Shown here: in pieces, positions 11,516 through 20,175 of the stretch
Layout: each line of letters opens with the position of its first letter
Position numbering within the stretch: the stretch's first letter is position 1
NCBI GenBank assembly: GCA_902592265.1
Contig: CACJDV010000002.1
Coordinates: 1 to 64,000 of the forward strand
DNA: 64,000 bases
Origin: an uncultured Pelagibacteraceae bacterium
GTDB taxonomy: Bacteria; Pseudomonadota; Alphaproteobacteria; Pelagibacterales; Pelagibacteraceae
Direction: 5' to 3'
Position numbers and translations under genes: made by a program
The notes under the pieces: generated by a model
Database searches by the model: none
Seen by the model: the letters and a program-made list of their open reading frames with translations, nothing else
What the model was told of the DNA's origin: nothing

Positions 11516-12508
11516 ATGAAACAATTTATAGACAAAATTAAAAATAAAAAAAATCTAACTTTTGAAGAAAGCAAGGCAGCTTTTGAGTTTTTAATGGACG
11601 GTAAAGCAAATGAACAGGAAATATTTGATTTTTTGACACTTTTATCTGCTAAGGGTGAGGCTTCAAGTGAAATAGCGGGTGGTGTATTTGTGCTTAGAAA
11701 TAAGTCTAAAAGAGTGAATGTAGAAAATTGTGTTGACACATGTGGTACTGGTGGAGATGGAATGAATACACTTAATATATCTACTGCATCTGCACTATTA
11801 CTTGCTAGTATGAATGTTAAAGTGGCTAAACATGGGAATAAAGCTGTATCATCTAAGTGTGGTTCGGGTGATGTATTAGAGGCTTTGAATATAAAAATAA
11901 ATCTGGAACCAAAAGAAATCGAAGATCAAATAAATAAAAATAATTTTGGTTTCATGTTTGCTCCTAATTATCATAGTGCTATGAGGTTTGTTGGTCCAAC
12001 GAGAAAAAAAATTGGAAAGAGAACAATATTTAATATGATCGGACCATTAAGTAGCCCTGCTTTAGTAAAAAGACAGGTAGTTGGTGTTTTTGATAAAAAA
12101 CTTTTAAGAATATTTGCAACTGCTTTAAATAACTTAGATATTAAATTTGCATGGATTGTAAATAGCGAGGATGGCTTAGATGAAATTTCGCCGTATGCTA
12201 AAACAAATGTAATTCAATTAAAAGATAATAAGATTTCTGAAATTGTTATTGATCCAAAAGATTTAAAGATTAATGCAGATAAATTTGAAAATCTTGTTGG
12301 AGATGACGCAAAATTCAATGCAGAAAAAATGATTAATATATTTAAAGGTGAGGATAATGATTTTTCCAAAGCAGTATGCCTAAACGCTGCAGCTGGATTA
12401 ATTGTAAATGAAAACCATAAAGAGTTTAAAGAAGCGTATAAAGATGCAAGAGAACATATTTTATCTACTAAAGTTATCGAATATTTGGAAATAATTCAAA
12501 ATGCCTGA
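11516..12508 (+). CDS. trpD: Anthranilate phosphoribosyltransferase
   Basis: A 330-residue enzyme transferring phosphoribosyl from PRPP to anthranilate. The PRPP-binding glycine loop is CGTGGDGMNTLNIST near residue 77, followed by KHGNKAVSSKCGSGDVLE, and FAPNYHSAMR carries anthranilate-site residues. Length is typical. It overlaps trpC by 8 bp. trpF, trpB and trpA are not in this window. Confidence 0.96.
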   Translation: MKQFIDKIKNKKNLTFEESKAAFEFLMDGKANEQEIFDFLTLLSAKGEASSEIAGGVFVLRNKSKRVNVENCVDTCGTGGDGMNTLNISTASALLLASMNVKVAKHGNKAVSSKCGSGDVLEALNIKINLEPKEIEDQINKNNFGFMFAPNYHSAMRFVGPTRKKIGKRTIFNMIGPLSSPALVKRQVVGVFDKKLLRIFATALNNLDIKFAWIVNSEDGLDEISPYAKTNVIQLKDNKISEIVIDPKDLKINADKFENLVGDDAKFNAEKMINIFKGEDNDFSKAVCLNAAAGLIVNENHKEFKEAYKDAREHILSTKVIEYLEIIQNA

Positions 12509-13292
12509 AAATGTTCTTGAAAAAATAATTAAAAAGAAAATAGAAAAAATAGAAGTTTCTAAAAAAAGTATAACAATAGACTCATTAAATGAATTAATAG
12601 ATAAAAATAAAACTTTTATTAATTTTAAAGAAAATATTGAAAAAAATATTAAAGAAAATAAATTTTCTATTATTGCTGAGATCAAAAAAGCAAGTCCTTC
12701 TGCAGGTGTAATCATAGATGATTATGACCCTGTTAAAATAGCTAATATATATCATGATAATAATGCTACTTGTTTATCGGTTTTGACTGAGGAAGATTTT
12801 TTTTTAGGAAATTTAACACATATAAGTCAAATTAAACAAAATATTAAATTACCAATTCTTTGTAAGGACTTTTTTGTAGATAAATTTCAAATTCCATTAG
12901 CAAAAAGTCATGGAGCGGATGCAATATTAATTATATTAGCTGGTGTAAGTGAAAGCCTTGCGAATGAGTTATATGAAGAAGCACTTAAATTAAATATGTC
13001 TGTGATAGTTGAGGTGCATACAGTTGAGGAAGCAAAACAAGCTTTAAAATTTAAAGAAGCATTAATTGGTATCAATAATAGGAACTTAAAAACTCTTAAA
13101 ACTGATATAAATACAACCTTTGATATTCATGAAGTTTTAGTTAATCATAAAGGTCCATTAATTTCTGAAAGCGGAATTAAAACAAAAGATGAACTATTAG
13201 AACTCTCGAATAAAACCTCTATCAAAACTTTTCTAATTGGTGAATCACTCTTAAAAAATTTAGAGAATAATTCTATTTTTTCCGTTCTTTAG
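12501..13292 (+). CDS. trpC: Indole-3-glycerol phosphate synthase
   Basis: A 263-residue TIM barrel converting CdRP to indole-3-glycerol phosphate. AEIKKASPSAG holds the catalytic Lys, LPILCKDFFVDKFQI the second Lys, and IGINNRNLKT and LISESGIKT the conserved C-terminal half. It is monofunctional, with no TrpF fusion. A hairpin followed by a T run overlaps its stop codon, so the trp operon seems to end here, before lexA. Confidence 0.96.
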   Translation: MPENVLEKIIKKKIEKIEVSKKSITIDSLNELIDKNKTFINFKENIEKNIKENKFSIIAEIKKASPSAGVIIDDYDPVKIANIYHDNNATCLSVLTEEDFFLGNLTHISQIKQNIKLPILCKDFFVDKFQIPLAKSHGADAILIILAGVSESLANELYEEALKLNMSVIVEVHTVEEAKQALKFKEALIGINNRNLKTLKTDINTTFDIHEVLVNHKGPLISESGIKTKDELLELSNKTSIKTFLIGESLLKNLENNSIFSVL

Positions 13293-13326
13293 TCAAATAG
13301 TTCCCTATTTTATTGACTTTTTTTAC
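13291..13326 (+). terminator. Rho-independent-like terminator after trpC
   Basis: AGTCAA and ATAG on the left arm pair with CTAT and TTGACT on the right arm across a TTCC loop, with a small TTTA bulge, followed by a run of seven T. It overlaps the trpC stop and separates the trp operon from lexA. The stem is A+T-rich, as expected in this genome; strength cannot be judged by eye. Confidence 0.6.
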
Positions 13327-13342
13327 TATTGTGAATTTAAGA

Positions 13343-13357
13343 GAACTTTTGTAGAAC
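13343..13357 (+). promoter_or_regulatory. LexA (SOS) box, GAAC-N7-GAAC
   Basis: GAACTTTTGTAGAAC exactly fits the GAAC-N7-GAAC operator known for alphaproteobacterial LexA. It ends 24 bp before the lexA ATG, so it should mediate autorepression. A second, imperfect site in the opposite orientation (GTAC-N7-GTTC, 13365-13379) sits between it and the start codon. Confidence 0.85.
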
Positions 13358-13381
13358 AGATTTTGTACGATATTTGTTCTT

Positions 13382-14059
13382 ATGCTAACAAAAAAACAAA
13401 AAAACCTGCTTTTATTTATCAACAAGAAGTTGAGAAGTTCTGGTGTTTCTCCATCTTATGAAGAAATGAAAGCTTCATTAAACCTTAAATCTAAGTCAGG
13501 AATTCATAGACTTATAAGTGCTTTAGAGGAAAGAGGTTTTATAAAAAGACTTGCTCATAAAGCTAGAGCTTTAGAAGTAATTAAATTGCCAGAAACGGCC
13601 TCTGCGAATGATATCTATAATAGTTTTTCACCAAGCGTGATCAAAGGTGGTTTAGATGAGGAAAATTTATCCTCAGATGATGCTGAGGTGCCAGTTTTAG
13701 GAAAAATTGCTGCGGGGACACCTGTTGAAGCTATTCAAAATGAGGTTTCAAGAATACCTTTACCAAGCAATTTAGAGAAAAATGGAGATTATTTTGGTTT
13801 GAAAGTTCAAGGGGATTCGATGATTGAAGCTGGAATTCACGAAGGCGATACAGTTATCATTAAAAGAACAGATACAGCTGATAATGGAAAAATTGTTGTT
13901 GCTCTAATTGATGAACATGAAGCAATGTTAAAAAGAATTAGAAAAAAAGGTAAAGTTGTTGCGCTTGAAAGTGCCAATAAAAATTACGAAACTAAAATAT
14001 TTGGTCCTGATAGAGTAAAAGTTCAAGGTATATTAGTATCTTTATATAGAAACTTCTAA
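13382..14059 (+). CDS. lexA: LexA repressor
   Basis: A 225-residue SOS repressor. The N-terminal winged helix (about 1-65) has the [10 protein letters not shown] start and the PSYEEM segment. Autocleavage should fall at A111-G112 in KIAAGTPVE. The Ser-Lys dyad is S146 (GDSM) and K184 (AMLKR). It has its own terminator upstream (after trpC) and an SOS box, so it is probably a separate autoregulated unit. The usual moaC-moeA genes between trpC and lexA are missing. Confidence 0.97.
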   Translation: MLTKKQKNLLLFINKKLRSSGVSPSYEEMKASLNLKSKSGIHRLISALEERGFIKRLAHKARALEVIKLPETASANDIYNSFSPSVIKGGLDEENLSSDDAEVPVLGKIAAGTPVEAIQNEVSRIPLPSNLEKNGDYFGLKVQGDSMIEAGIHEGDTVIIKRTDTADNGKIVVALIDEHEAMLKRIRKKGKVVALESANKNYETKIFGPDRVKVQGILVSLYRNF

Positions 14060-14081
14060 AAAAATAGTCTAAACCATTTTA

Positions 14082-15479
14082 ATGAAAAAAGTAGCAACTA
14101 GATTTGCTCCCTCACCTACTGGTGCATTGCACATTGGTGGTGTTAGAACAGCTTTATTTAATTGGTTATACTCCAAAAATCACAATGGTAAATTTTATTT
14201 AAGGGTGGAAGATACAGATAAAGAGAGATCCAAAGATGAATATAAGGATCAAATAATACAATCGCTTAAATGGATCGGTATCAACTATGATGGAGAAGAA
14301 TATATTCAATCAAAAAAAGTAGATGATCACATAAAAGTTGCAAATGAGCTACTTAAAAATGGTAATGCATATAAATGTTATTGTTCAAGTGAAGAAATAG
14401 AAGAACAAAAAAAAAGAGCTAGACAAAAAAAGATTCCTTATATTTATGATAGAAAATGGAGAGATAAAAAAGAATCTGATGCACCTAAAGATATTAAACC
14501 TGTCATAAGATTTAAAAGTAAGATTGATGGAACATCAATATTGAAAGATTTAGTTCAAGGTGATGTTGAGATTGACAATAATACAATCGAAGATTTTATT
14601 ATCTTGAGAAATGACGGGACTCCCACATATAATTTATCAGCATCCGTAGACGATCACCAAATGAACATGACACATATTATTAGAGGTGACGATCATAAAA
14701 TAAACACCTTCAAACAAATACAAATTTATCAAGCAATGAAATGGGAATTACCATCATTTGCTCACATACCATTGATACATACAATAGAAGGAAAGAAACT
14801 ATCAAAACGAGATCAGGCGTCTACATTAGATGATTATTCCAAAATAGGCATAATGCCAGATGCCCTTCGAAATTACCTTTTAAGACTAGGCTGGTCTTAC
14901 AAAGATAAGGAAATATTTACATTGGAGGAAAGTATAAAATTTTTTAATTTAGAAGGTATCGGTAAATCTCCCTCTAAACTTGATATGAGTAGAATTTTAT
15001 CAATGAACGAACATTATATTAAGAATATTAATGAAAATGATTTATTCACTCAATTAACTGAATATTGCAAATTATATAAAAGTGAAATTCAATCAGATAA
15101 AAAAGATAAGATAAAAAAATCTCTTACTTTCTTGAAAAATAAAGCAAAAACTTTAGAGGATATATTTAATAATGGTCAATATATTATAAAAGATGAGGTC
15201 GATTTTAATAAGGATGATCTTAAATTAATTGATGATAAAGCAAGAAAAGTAATTTCTGACTTTAACGATCGATTTGAAAAAATAGATCAGCCTTCTCGAG
15301 AAATTTTAGAACCAATAGTAAATGAGCTTATAAAATCTCATGACACAAATTTTAAGGGAGTTGGACAACCATTAAGGATTGCTTTAACAGGTTCGAAGTT
15401 CGGACCTGGTATTTATGATATAATTTTATCTTTAGGAAAAGAGGAAGTTCAAAAACGACTAAGAGCTAAGATAGCTTGA
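14082..15479 (+). CDS. gltX: Glutamyl-tRNA synthetase
   Basis: A 465-residue class I synthetase charging tRNA-Glu (and, if non-discriminating, tRNA-Gln; the sequence alone does not tell). The HIGH motif is in PSPTGALHIGGVRT near residue 15 and KMSKS appears as KLSKR near residue 240; FIILRNDGTPTYNLS is conserved. It follows lexA by 22 bp. Its 3' end overlaps convergent lpxB by 21 bp. In other Alphaproteobacteria comEC often precedes and gltA follows; both are absent here. Confidence 0.96.
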   Translation: MKKVATRFAPSPTGALHIGGVRTALFNWLYSKNHNGKFYLRVEDTDKERSKDEYKDQIIQSLKWIGINYDGEEYIQSKKVDDHIKVANELLKNGNAYKCYCSSEEIEEQKKRARQKKIPYIYDRKWRDKKESDAPKDIKPVIRFKSKIDGTSILKDLVQGDVEIDNNTIEDFIILRNDGTPTYNLSASVDDHQMNMTHIIRGDDHKINTFKQIQIYQAMKWELPSFAHIPLIHTIEGKKLSKRDQASTLDDYSKIGIMPDALRNYLLRLGWSYKDKEIFTLEESIKFFNLEGIGKSPSKLDMSRILSMNEHYIKNINENDLFTQLTEYCKLYKSEIQSDKKDKIKKSLTFLKNKAKTLEDIFNNGQYIIKDEVDFNKDDLKLIDDKARKVISDFNDRFEKIDQPSREILEPIVNELIKSHDTNFKGVGQPLRIALTGSKFGPGIYDIILSLGKEEVQKRLRAKIA

Positions 15480-16595
15480 AACTATCTTTGTGGCTTCTGA
15501 TGATGAAGAAGTTTTAGATTTGATCTCATTTAAAGTCTTATCCACATGTAGAATTTGTTTTTTCATAAGTTCAGGGTTTTTTAAAAAATATACTACAGAT
15601 CTAAAAATTTCTTTTGAATTACATTCTTTTTGAATTAATTCTGGAATTATTTCTTTTTGGTTAATTATATTAATTATATTTGCAAATTTTGTCTTAACTA
15701 AAAATTTTATAATAAAAAAATTAATAAAATTCATTTTATAAATTATGATAGAAGGAACTTTTGCATTGCAGATTTCAAGAGAAACAGTTCCAGATTTTGC
15801 CACAGCAAATATTGAGTTTGATAAAATTTGTGATTTTATATTTTCTTCTGATATTACATCAACATTATCAAAATTTGTTTTTTTAATCTCATCTTTTATC
15901 AAATCTTTATTTTGATCAGTCGCATGAAAAACAAAATTGTATTCATTGAATTTTTCATTCATTAATTTAATAAAGTTTACTAAAATTGGTAAAAGAATAT
16001 TGGTTTCAGATGTCCGGCTTCCAGCAAATAAAGATATAATCTTTTTATTGTCATCAATTATATTTGATAAATTTGTTTTAAAATTTTCTTTATTTTCAAG
16101 TAATGGATGACCAACGAAAGTGTTCTTAATATTCTCTTTATCAAAGTATTTCTTTTCAAAATTGAATAATAATAAAACATGGTCTAAAAACTTTTTAAAC
16201 TTTTTCACCCTGCCCTCTCTCCATACCCATACTTGTGGTGCAACATAATGTATTGTTTTTATATTGGGATTTATACTTTTTACTTTTTCAGCAACTCTTA
16301 GTGTGAAATCCGGACTATCTACACTAAATAGAATATCAGGATTAAATTCAATTATTTTTTTTACAGTTTCATTTATCTTATTTCTAATTTTAAATAAATT
16401 CAAGATAATACTAGTAAAACCAATGTAGGTTACCTCCTTAAGATCATATATTGATTTGATGCCAAGTTTGTTTAAATGAGAGCCTCCAATACTTAAATAT
16501 TCTATATCTGAATGATCTTGTTGAAGTTTAGAAACTACAGTTGATGCTAATTTATCTCCTGAAGGTTCACCTGTTAATATAAAAATTTTTTTCAT
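15459..16595 (-). CDS. lpxB: Lipid-A-disaccharide synthase
   Basis: A 378-residue GT19 glycosyltransferase joining UDP-diacylglucosamine and lipid X to form the lipid A disaccharide at the inner membrane. TGEPSGD at the N-terminus, APQVWVWREGR, FVGHPL and LFAGSRTSE are family signatures. It overlaps lpxI by 4 bp. It is the last gene of the long rpsB-to-lpxB run and overlaps the convergent gltX 3' end. Confidence 0.95.
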   Translation of the reverse strand: MKKIFILTGEPSGDKLASTVVSKLQQDHSDIEYLSIGGSHLNKLGIKSIYDLKEVTYIGFTSIILNLFKIRNKINETVKKIIEFNPDILFSVDSPDFTLRVAEKVKSINPNIKTIHYVAPQVWVWREGRVKKFKKFLDHVLLLFNFEKKYFDKENIKNTFVGHPLLENKENFKTNLSNIIDDNKKIISLFAGSRTSETNILLPILVNFIKLMNEKFNEYNFVFHATDQNKDLIKDEIKKTNFDNVDVISEENIKSQILSNSIFAVAKSGTVSLEICNAKVPSIIIYKMNFINFFIIKFLVKTKFANIINIINQKEIIPELIQKECNSKEIFRSVVYFLKNPELMKKQILHVDKTLNEIKSKTSSSSEATKIVSSYLSS

Positions 16596-17386
16596 TTCAC
16601 AGAAATAAACATCTTATTTTTATTAGCAAAACTAATGCATTTATTTTTGTCTAAAAATACATGTTGTTTACTTTTTACAACAATGCCTTTTAATCCAGCT
16701 ATCTTACTTTGTTTTAACGTTTTTAAACCAATAGTAGGTAAGTCAACTCTAAGATCCTGTTTTTTTTTTGGAAACTTAACTAAAACACCCTGGTTTCTAA
16801 ATTTTTTGCTTTTGTTTTTTTCAAGCATTTTTTTAGTTCCACCTTTTCCCTCTATTGAAATTACTTTTTTATTTCTGACTACTACAGCTTGGCTGTAATT
16901 ATATTCTTTTAAATTATTTAGCGTTTTAATAGCCTTCTTAATATCTAATTGATCAGTATTATTTGGTTTAATCTTTGAATAATTTCCCTTTTTAAGTGTA
17001 AGCTCTGGATTAAATTTAAGAGAATTTTCTGTTTTTATATTATTTTGAGCCAATATCTTTATTATTTCTCTCAAAATTGCAGCATCACCAAGCTTCGATG
17101 CTTTAATAATTCTTGGAATATAATAAATCCCTTTAAAATCTAGTTTTAACTTAGAAAAGTTTGGTTTGTTAACTTTTCCCGCAAATAATACTCTTTTACA
17201 GCTATTTTCCTTAAGAATATTAATTATTTTACCAAATTGACCTATAGAGACTGAATAGGATTTACTATCGTTTTTAAATCTTTTTGATTTAGATAAATCA
17301 ATTATTAAGTACTTTATTTTTCTTTTCTTTATTGTTTTAAGTATTTTATTTGGAAAATCTGTGTCACCAAAAATTAATCCTATCAT
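16592..17386 (-). CDS. lpxI: UDP-2,3-diacylglucosamine pyrophosphatase LpxI
   Basis: A 264-residue LpxI (formerly DUF1009) protein, the alphaproteobacterial replacement for LpxH: it cleaves UDP-2,3-diacylglucosamine to lipid X. IEGKGGTKKMLEK, the Asp-bearing RVDLPTIGLKT and the C-terminal GLKGIVVKS are the conserved blocks. It sits between lpxA and lpxB, exactly the step between their reactions. One base separates it from lpxA and it overlaps lpxB by 4 bp. Confidence 0.92.
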   Translation of the reverse strand: MIGLIFGDTDFPNKILKTIKKRKIKYLIIDLSKSKRFKNDSKSYSVSIGQFGKIINILKENSCKRVLFAGKVNKPNFSKLKLDFKGIYYIPRIIKASKLGDAAILREIIKILAQNNIKTENSLKFNPELTLKKGNYSKIKPNNTDQLDIKKAIKTLNNLKEYNYSQAVVVRNKKVISIEGKGGTKKMLEKNKSKKFRNQGVLVKFPKKKQDLRVDLPTIGLKTLKQSKIAGLKGIVVKSKQHVFLDKNKCISFANKNKMFISVK

Positions 17387-17387
17387 C

Positions 17388-18164
17388 TTATGAAAATGGG
17401 GTACAAATAGATCTTTTTTTATCCTTAGTAATAAATTCTATTACATCTTTAACTAATGGATTTTCATGAAATGAGCCATTTAATTTATTAATATTTTCAT
17501 TTATTTTTTTGTTAGCGAAAATCTCCTTATACGCCTCGCTTAATCCTAAAATATCCTTATTTTCAAATTTAGCTCTTCTTAAGCCTATTAAATTTAATCC
17601 TTGTAATGAATTTCTATTTCCTGTTGATAATCCATATGGAATGACATCGTGCAATACTCCTGTCATTCCTCCAATCATTGCCATTTTACCGATCCTTGTA
17701 AACTGTTGAACAGCAGAATTTCCACCAATAACTACATTATCTTCGATAATAGCATGACCTCCTAAAGGCACATTGTTTGCTATAATTACATTATTACCTA
17801 CCTGACAATCATGGGCTATATGAGATGAAATCATAAATAAACAATTATTTCCAATTATAGTTTTACCTCCACCACCAATTGTTCCAGGATTTATTGTTAC
17901 ATACTCTCTAATTTTATTATTATCGCCAATTACTAAACTTGTTTCTTCACCATTATATTTTAAGTCTTGAGGATCATTAATTGAAACAAATGGATAAATC
18001 TTATTCCCTTTTCCAATTTTAGTATTTCCAGTAATACTTACATGAGATTGGATTTCTGTATTCTCTCCAATTTCTACATGGGGACCAATAACAGAATATG
18101 GTCCAACTCTAACACTTGGATGAACTTTTGCATTTTTATTTATTATAGCTGTTTTGTCTATCAT
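17388..18164 (-). CDS. lpxA: UDP-GlcNAc acyltransferase
   Basis: A 258-residue left-handed beta-helix acyltransferase for the first step of lipid A synthesis. Hexapeptide repeats fill residues 1-180 (KVHPSVRVGPYSVIGPHVEIG and so on). The catalytic His is H118 in SHIAHDC, and the helical C-terminal domain follows GLRRAKF. It overlaps lpxD by 4 bp. Confidence 0.96.
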   Translation of the reverse strand: MIDKTAIINKNAKVHPSVRVGPYSVIGPHVEIGENTEIQSHVSITGNTKIGKGNKIYPFVSINDPQDLKYNGEETSLVIGDNNKIREYVTINPGTIGGGGKTIIGNNCLFMISSHIAHDCQVGNNVIIANNVPLGGHAIIEDNVVIGGNSAVQQFTRIGKMAMIGGMTGVLHDVIPYGLSTGNRNSLQGLNLIGLRRAKFENKDILGLSEAYKEIFANKKINENINKLNGSFHENPLVKDVIEFITKDKKRSICTPFS

Positions 18165-19138
18165 TTATTCTCTCTAATAAATTTTTTTAGATCTTTTGCT
18201 GGATAACCCATTACTTTAGAATTATCAGGAATACTTTTTATAACTCCACTCCCGCCACCTATTTGTACATTGCTGCCAATCTTAAGATGACCTGAAACAC
18301 CTGCCTGACCTCCAATCATAACGTTATTACCTAGAGTAGAGCTTCCAGCAAAACCTACTTGTCCAGCAATAATACAATTTTCACCTATTTTAACATTGTG
18401 AGCTATATGTATTTGATTATCTAAATATGTATTTTTTCCTATAATTGTATTTGAAAGAGAACCTCTATCTATGGTAGATCCACAACCTATTTCAACATTA
18501 TCTTCAATTATTACAATACCTATTTGAGGGTACCTAAAATTATTTCCTTTATTAGGAAAAAAACCAAATCCTTTTTTTCCTATCACACACCCATCTAAAA
18601 CATGAACATTGTTATTTATTAATGAATTTCTAATAATTACATTTGATCCTATAGAACAATTGTCACCTATCTTTACATTTTTTTCTATTATTGAATTATG
18701 ACCAATTAAACAATTTTCACCAATTTTTACATTTTCTCCAATGAGAACATTTTTTCCAAATTTAACTTTATCTTTAAGTTCTGTATCATATATATCTTTA
18801 ACAGTGTTATCATAATCATCAGTAATAGAGTCTGGATAAAAAATTTTTGTTATTTGAGCTGTATGTAGCAAAACTTTGTCAGTAATTATGGCCTTGCAGT
18901 TGTTCGGTAAAAATGATTTAAAATTTTCAGATGTTAGACAATAAGATGCTTTAGTTTTTTTTGCTAAATCAGAATATTTTCTTGAATGCAAAAAAGTTAT
19001 TTCGTTTTTTTGAGAAGAATTAAGATCTTTTATATCATTAATCTTATCCTCAGGATAATTATCTTTTTTTAAATCAATAGCCTTAAGCAAATAATTTATA
19101 TCATGAGGTCCAGTATTTTTAAAAAAAGGATTGACCAT
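18161..19138 (-). CDS. lpxD: UDP-3-O-acyl-glucosamine N-acyltransferase
   Basis: A roughly 325-residue hexapeptide-repeat N-acyltransferase for the third step of lipid A synthesis. The N-terminal ~100 residues form the uridine-binding domain; the beta-helix follows from VKFGKNVLIGENVKIG. The catalytic His is in IHIAHNV. I start at the ATG at 19138 (MVNPFFKNTGP); an in-frame TTG at 19156 would add six residues and is less likely. The gap of about 54 bp upstream toward fabZ is large for this cluster. Gene order fabZ-lpxD departs from the E. coli order lpxD-fabZ. Confidence 0.93.
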   Translation of the reverse strand: MVNPFFKNTGPHDINYLLKAIDLKKDNYPEDKINDIKDLNSSQKNEITFLHSRKYSDLAKKTKASYCLTSENFKSFLPNNCKAIITDKVLLHTAQITKIFYPDSITDDYDNTVKDIYDTELKDKVKFGKNVLIGENVKIGENCLIGHNSIIEKNVKIGDNCSIGSNVIIRNSLINNNVHVLDGCVIGKKGFGFFPNKGNNFRYPQIGIVIIEDNVEIGCGSTIDRGSLSNTIIGKNTYLDNQIHIAHNVKIGENCIIAGQVGFAGSSTLGNNVMIGGQAGVSGHLKIGSNVQIGGGSGVIKSIPDNSKVMGYPAKDLKKFIRENK

Positions 19139-19192
19139 TAATAAGTTTAATATCAAAACTTATTTTAAATGCTTATCAAGATTTATTGCTAA

Positions 19193-19645
19193 TTATTTCC
19201 TATCAACAATTGTAGCTGACCATTGAGCATCAGACATTTTTTTACCCTCAACAAAAGCCTCTCCTTTATATTTCCAGACTCTCCCATGGGATCTTATAGC
19301 CTCTATCTTTAATTCCAATTTACAATCAGGAATAACCGGACTCCTAAATCTAGCTTTTTCAACGCTCATTAAAAAAACAAGTTTATTATCATATTCCTTT
19401 TTATCTATACCGTGCGCTGTAAGAGCTGCCGCTGCTTGACCAAAAGCTTCAACAATCAGGACGCCAGGTAAAACAGGATTTCCAGGAAAATGTCCATCCA
19501 CATAAAAAGAGTCTTTTTTAACGTTCATAATAGCAGTCGCTGAGTGAAGATGTTTTATATCAATTAGTTCATCAATAAGGAGCATTGGCTCCCTATGAGG
19601 TAACAATTCAATTATATCTTTTTTTGTTAATCTATTTTCAGTCAT
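19193..19645 (-). CDS. fabZ: 3-hydroxyacyl-ACP dehydratase FabZ
   Basis: A 150-residue hot-dog-fold dehydratase of fatty acid elongation. The active-site His (H52) is in GHFPGNPVLPG and the catalytic Glu (E66) in IVEAFGQA. It is embedded among lpx genes, where hydroxyacyl-ACP is the branch point between lipid A and phospholipid synthesis. It is 11 bp downstream of the OmpH-like gene. Confidence 0.96.
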   Translation of the reverse strand: MTENRLTKKDIIELLPHREPMLLIDELIDIKHLHSATAIMNVKKDSFYVDGHFPGNPVLPGVLIVEAFGQAAAALTAHGIDKKEYDNKLVFLMSVEKARFRSPVIPDCKLELKIEAIRSHGRVWKYKGEAFVEGKKMSDAQWSATIVDRK

Positions 19646-19656
19646 GGAAATTATAC

Positions 19657-20175
19657 TTATTCAAATTTTATTTTACTATGTTTTTCATTAAATATCTTCA
19701 AAATTTCGTTTGTAATATCAAGTTTTTCGTCACCAAAAATAATCTTATCTTTTTGAAGTAATATTTGAATAGACTGTTTTTTCAAATAGTTTGTTATTAA
19801 TGGATTCAACAAATCAATAATCTTTTTTTTTGATTTAATACTAAAATTGTTAAAGTTATCTCTTTTTTTTTTTCTAATTTCATCAAATTTTTTAACTTCA
19901 AGTTCATAATTTTTAACTAATTTGTCTAATTCATCTTTTTTTAAGATATTTTTCTGATTGACAATTTTATTTTTTTTTTCTTCCAGCTTTTTTCCTAAAT
20001 TATTTAATTCTGAAATAATATTCTTATTTTTATTTTCTATAATTTGATTTAATTTTTTTCCTGATATTGAATTATTTACTATATGATTAATATCAACATA
20101 TCTTATGCTTTCATTTGCACTGCAAAATCCAAATAATAAAAAAAAAAAAGATATAACTTTTAATGGCAATTTCAT
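19657..20175 (-). CDS. OmpH/Skp-family periplasmic chaperone
   Basis: A 172-residue protein with a signal peptide at about residues 1-20 (LPLKVISFFFLLFGFCSA), then a highly charged, lysine-rich long coiled coil (about 40-125), the tentacle layout of Skp/OmpH. IRYVDINHIVNNS fits the family beta-strand start. It follows bamA directly (1-bp overlap), where Skp belongs, and would carry outer-membrane proteins to BamA. The sequence is too low in complexity for a motif-level call. Confidence 0.82.
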   Translation of the reverse strand: MKLPLKVISFFFLLFGFCSANESIRYVDINHIVNNSISGKKLNQIIENKNKNIISELNNLGKKLEEKKNKIVNQKNILKKDELDKLVKNYELEVKKFDEIRKKKRDNFNNFSIKSKKKIIDLLNPLITNYLKKQSIQILLQKDKIIFGDEKLDITNEILKIFNEKHSKIKFE

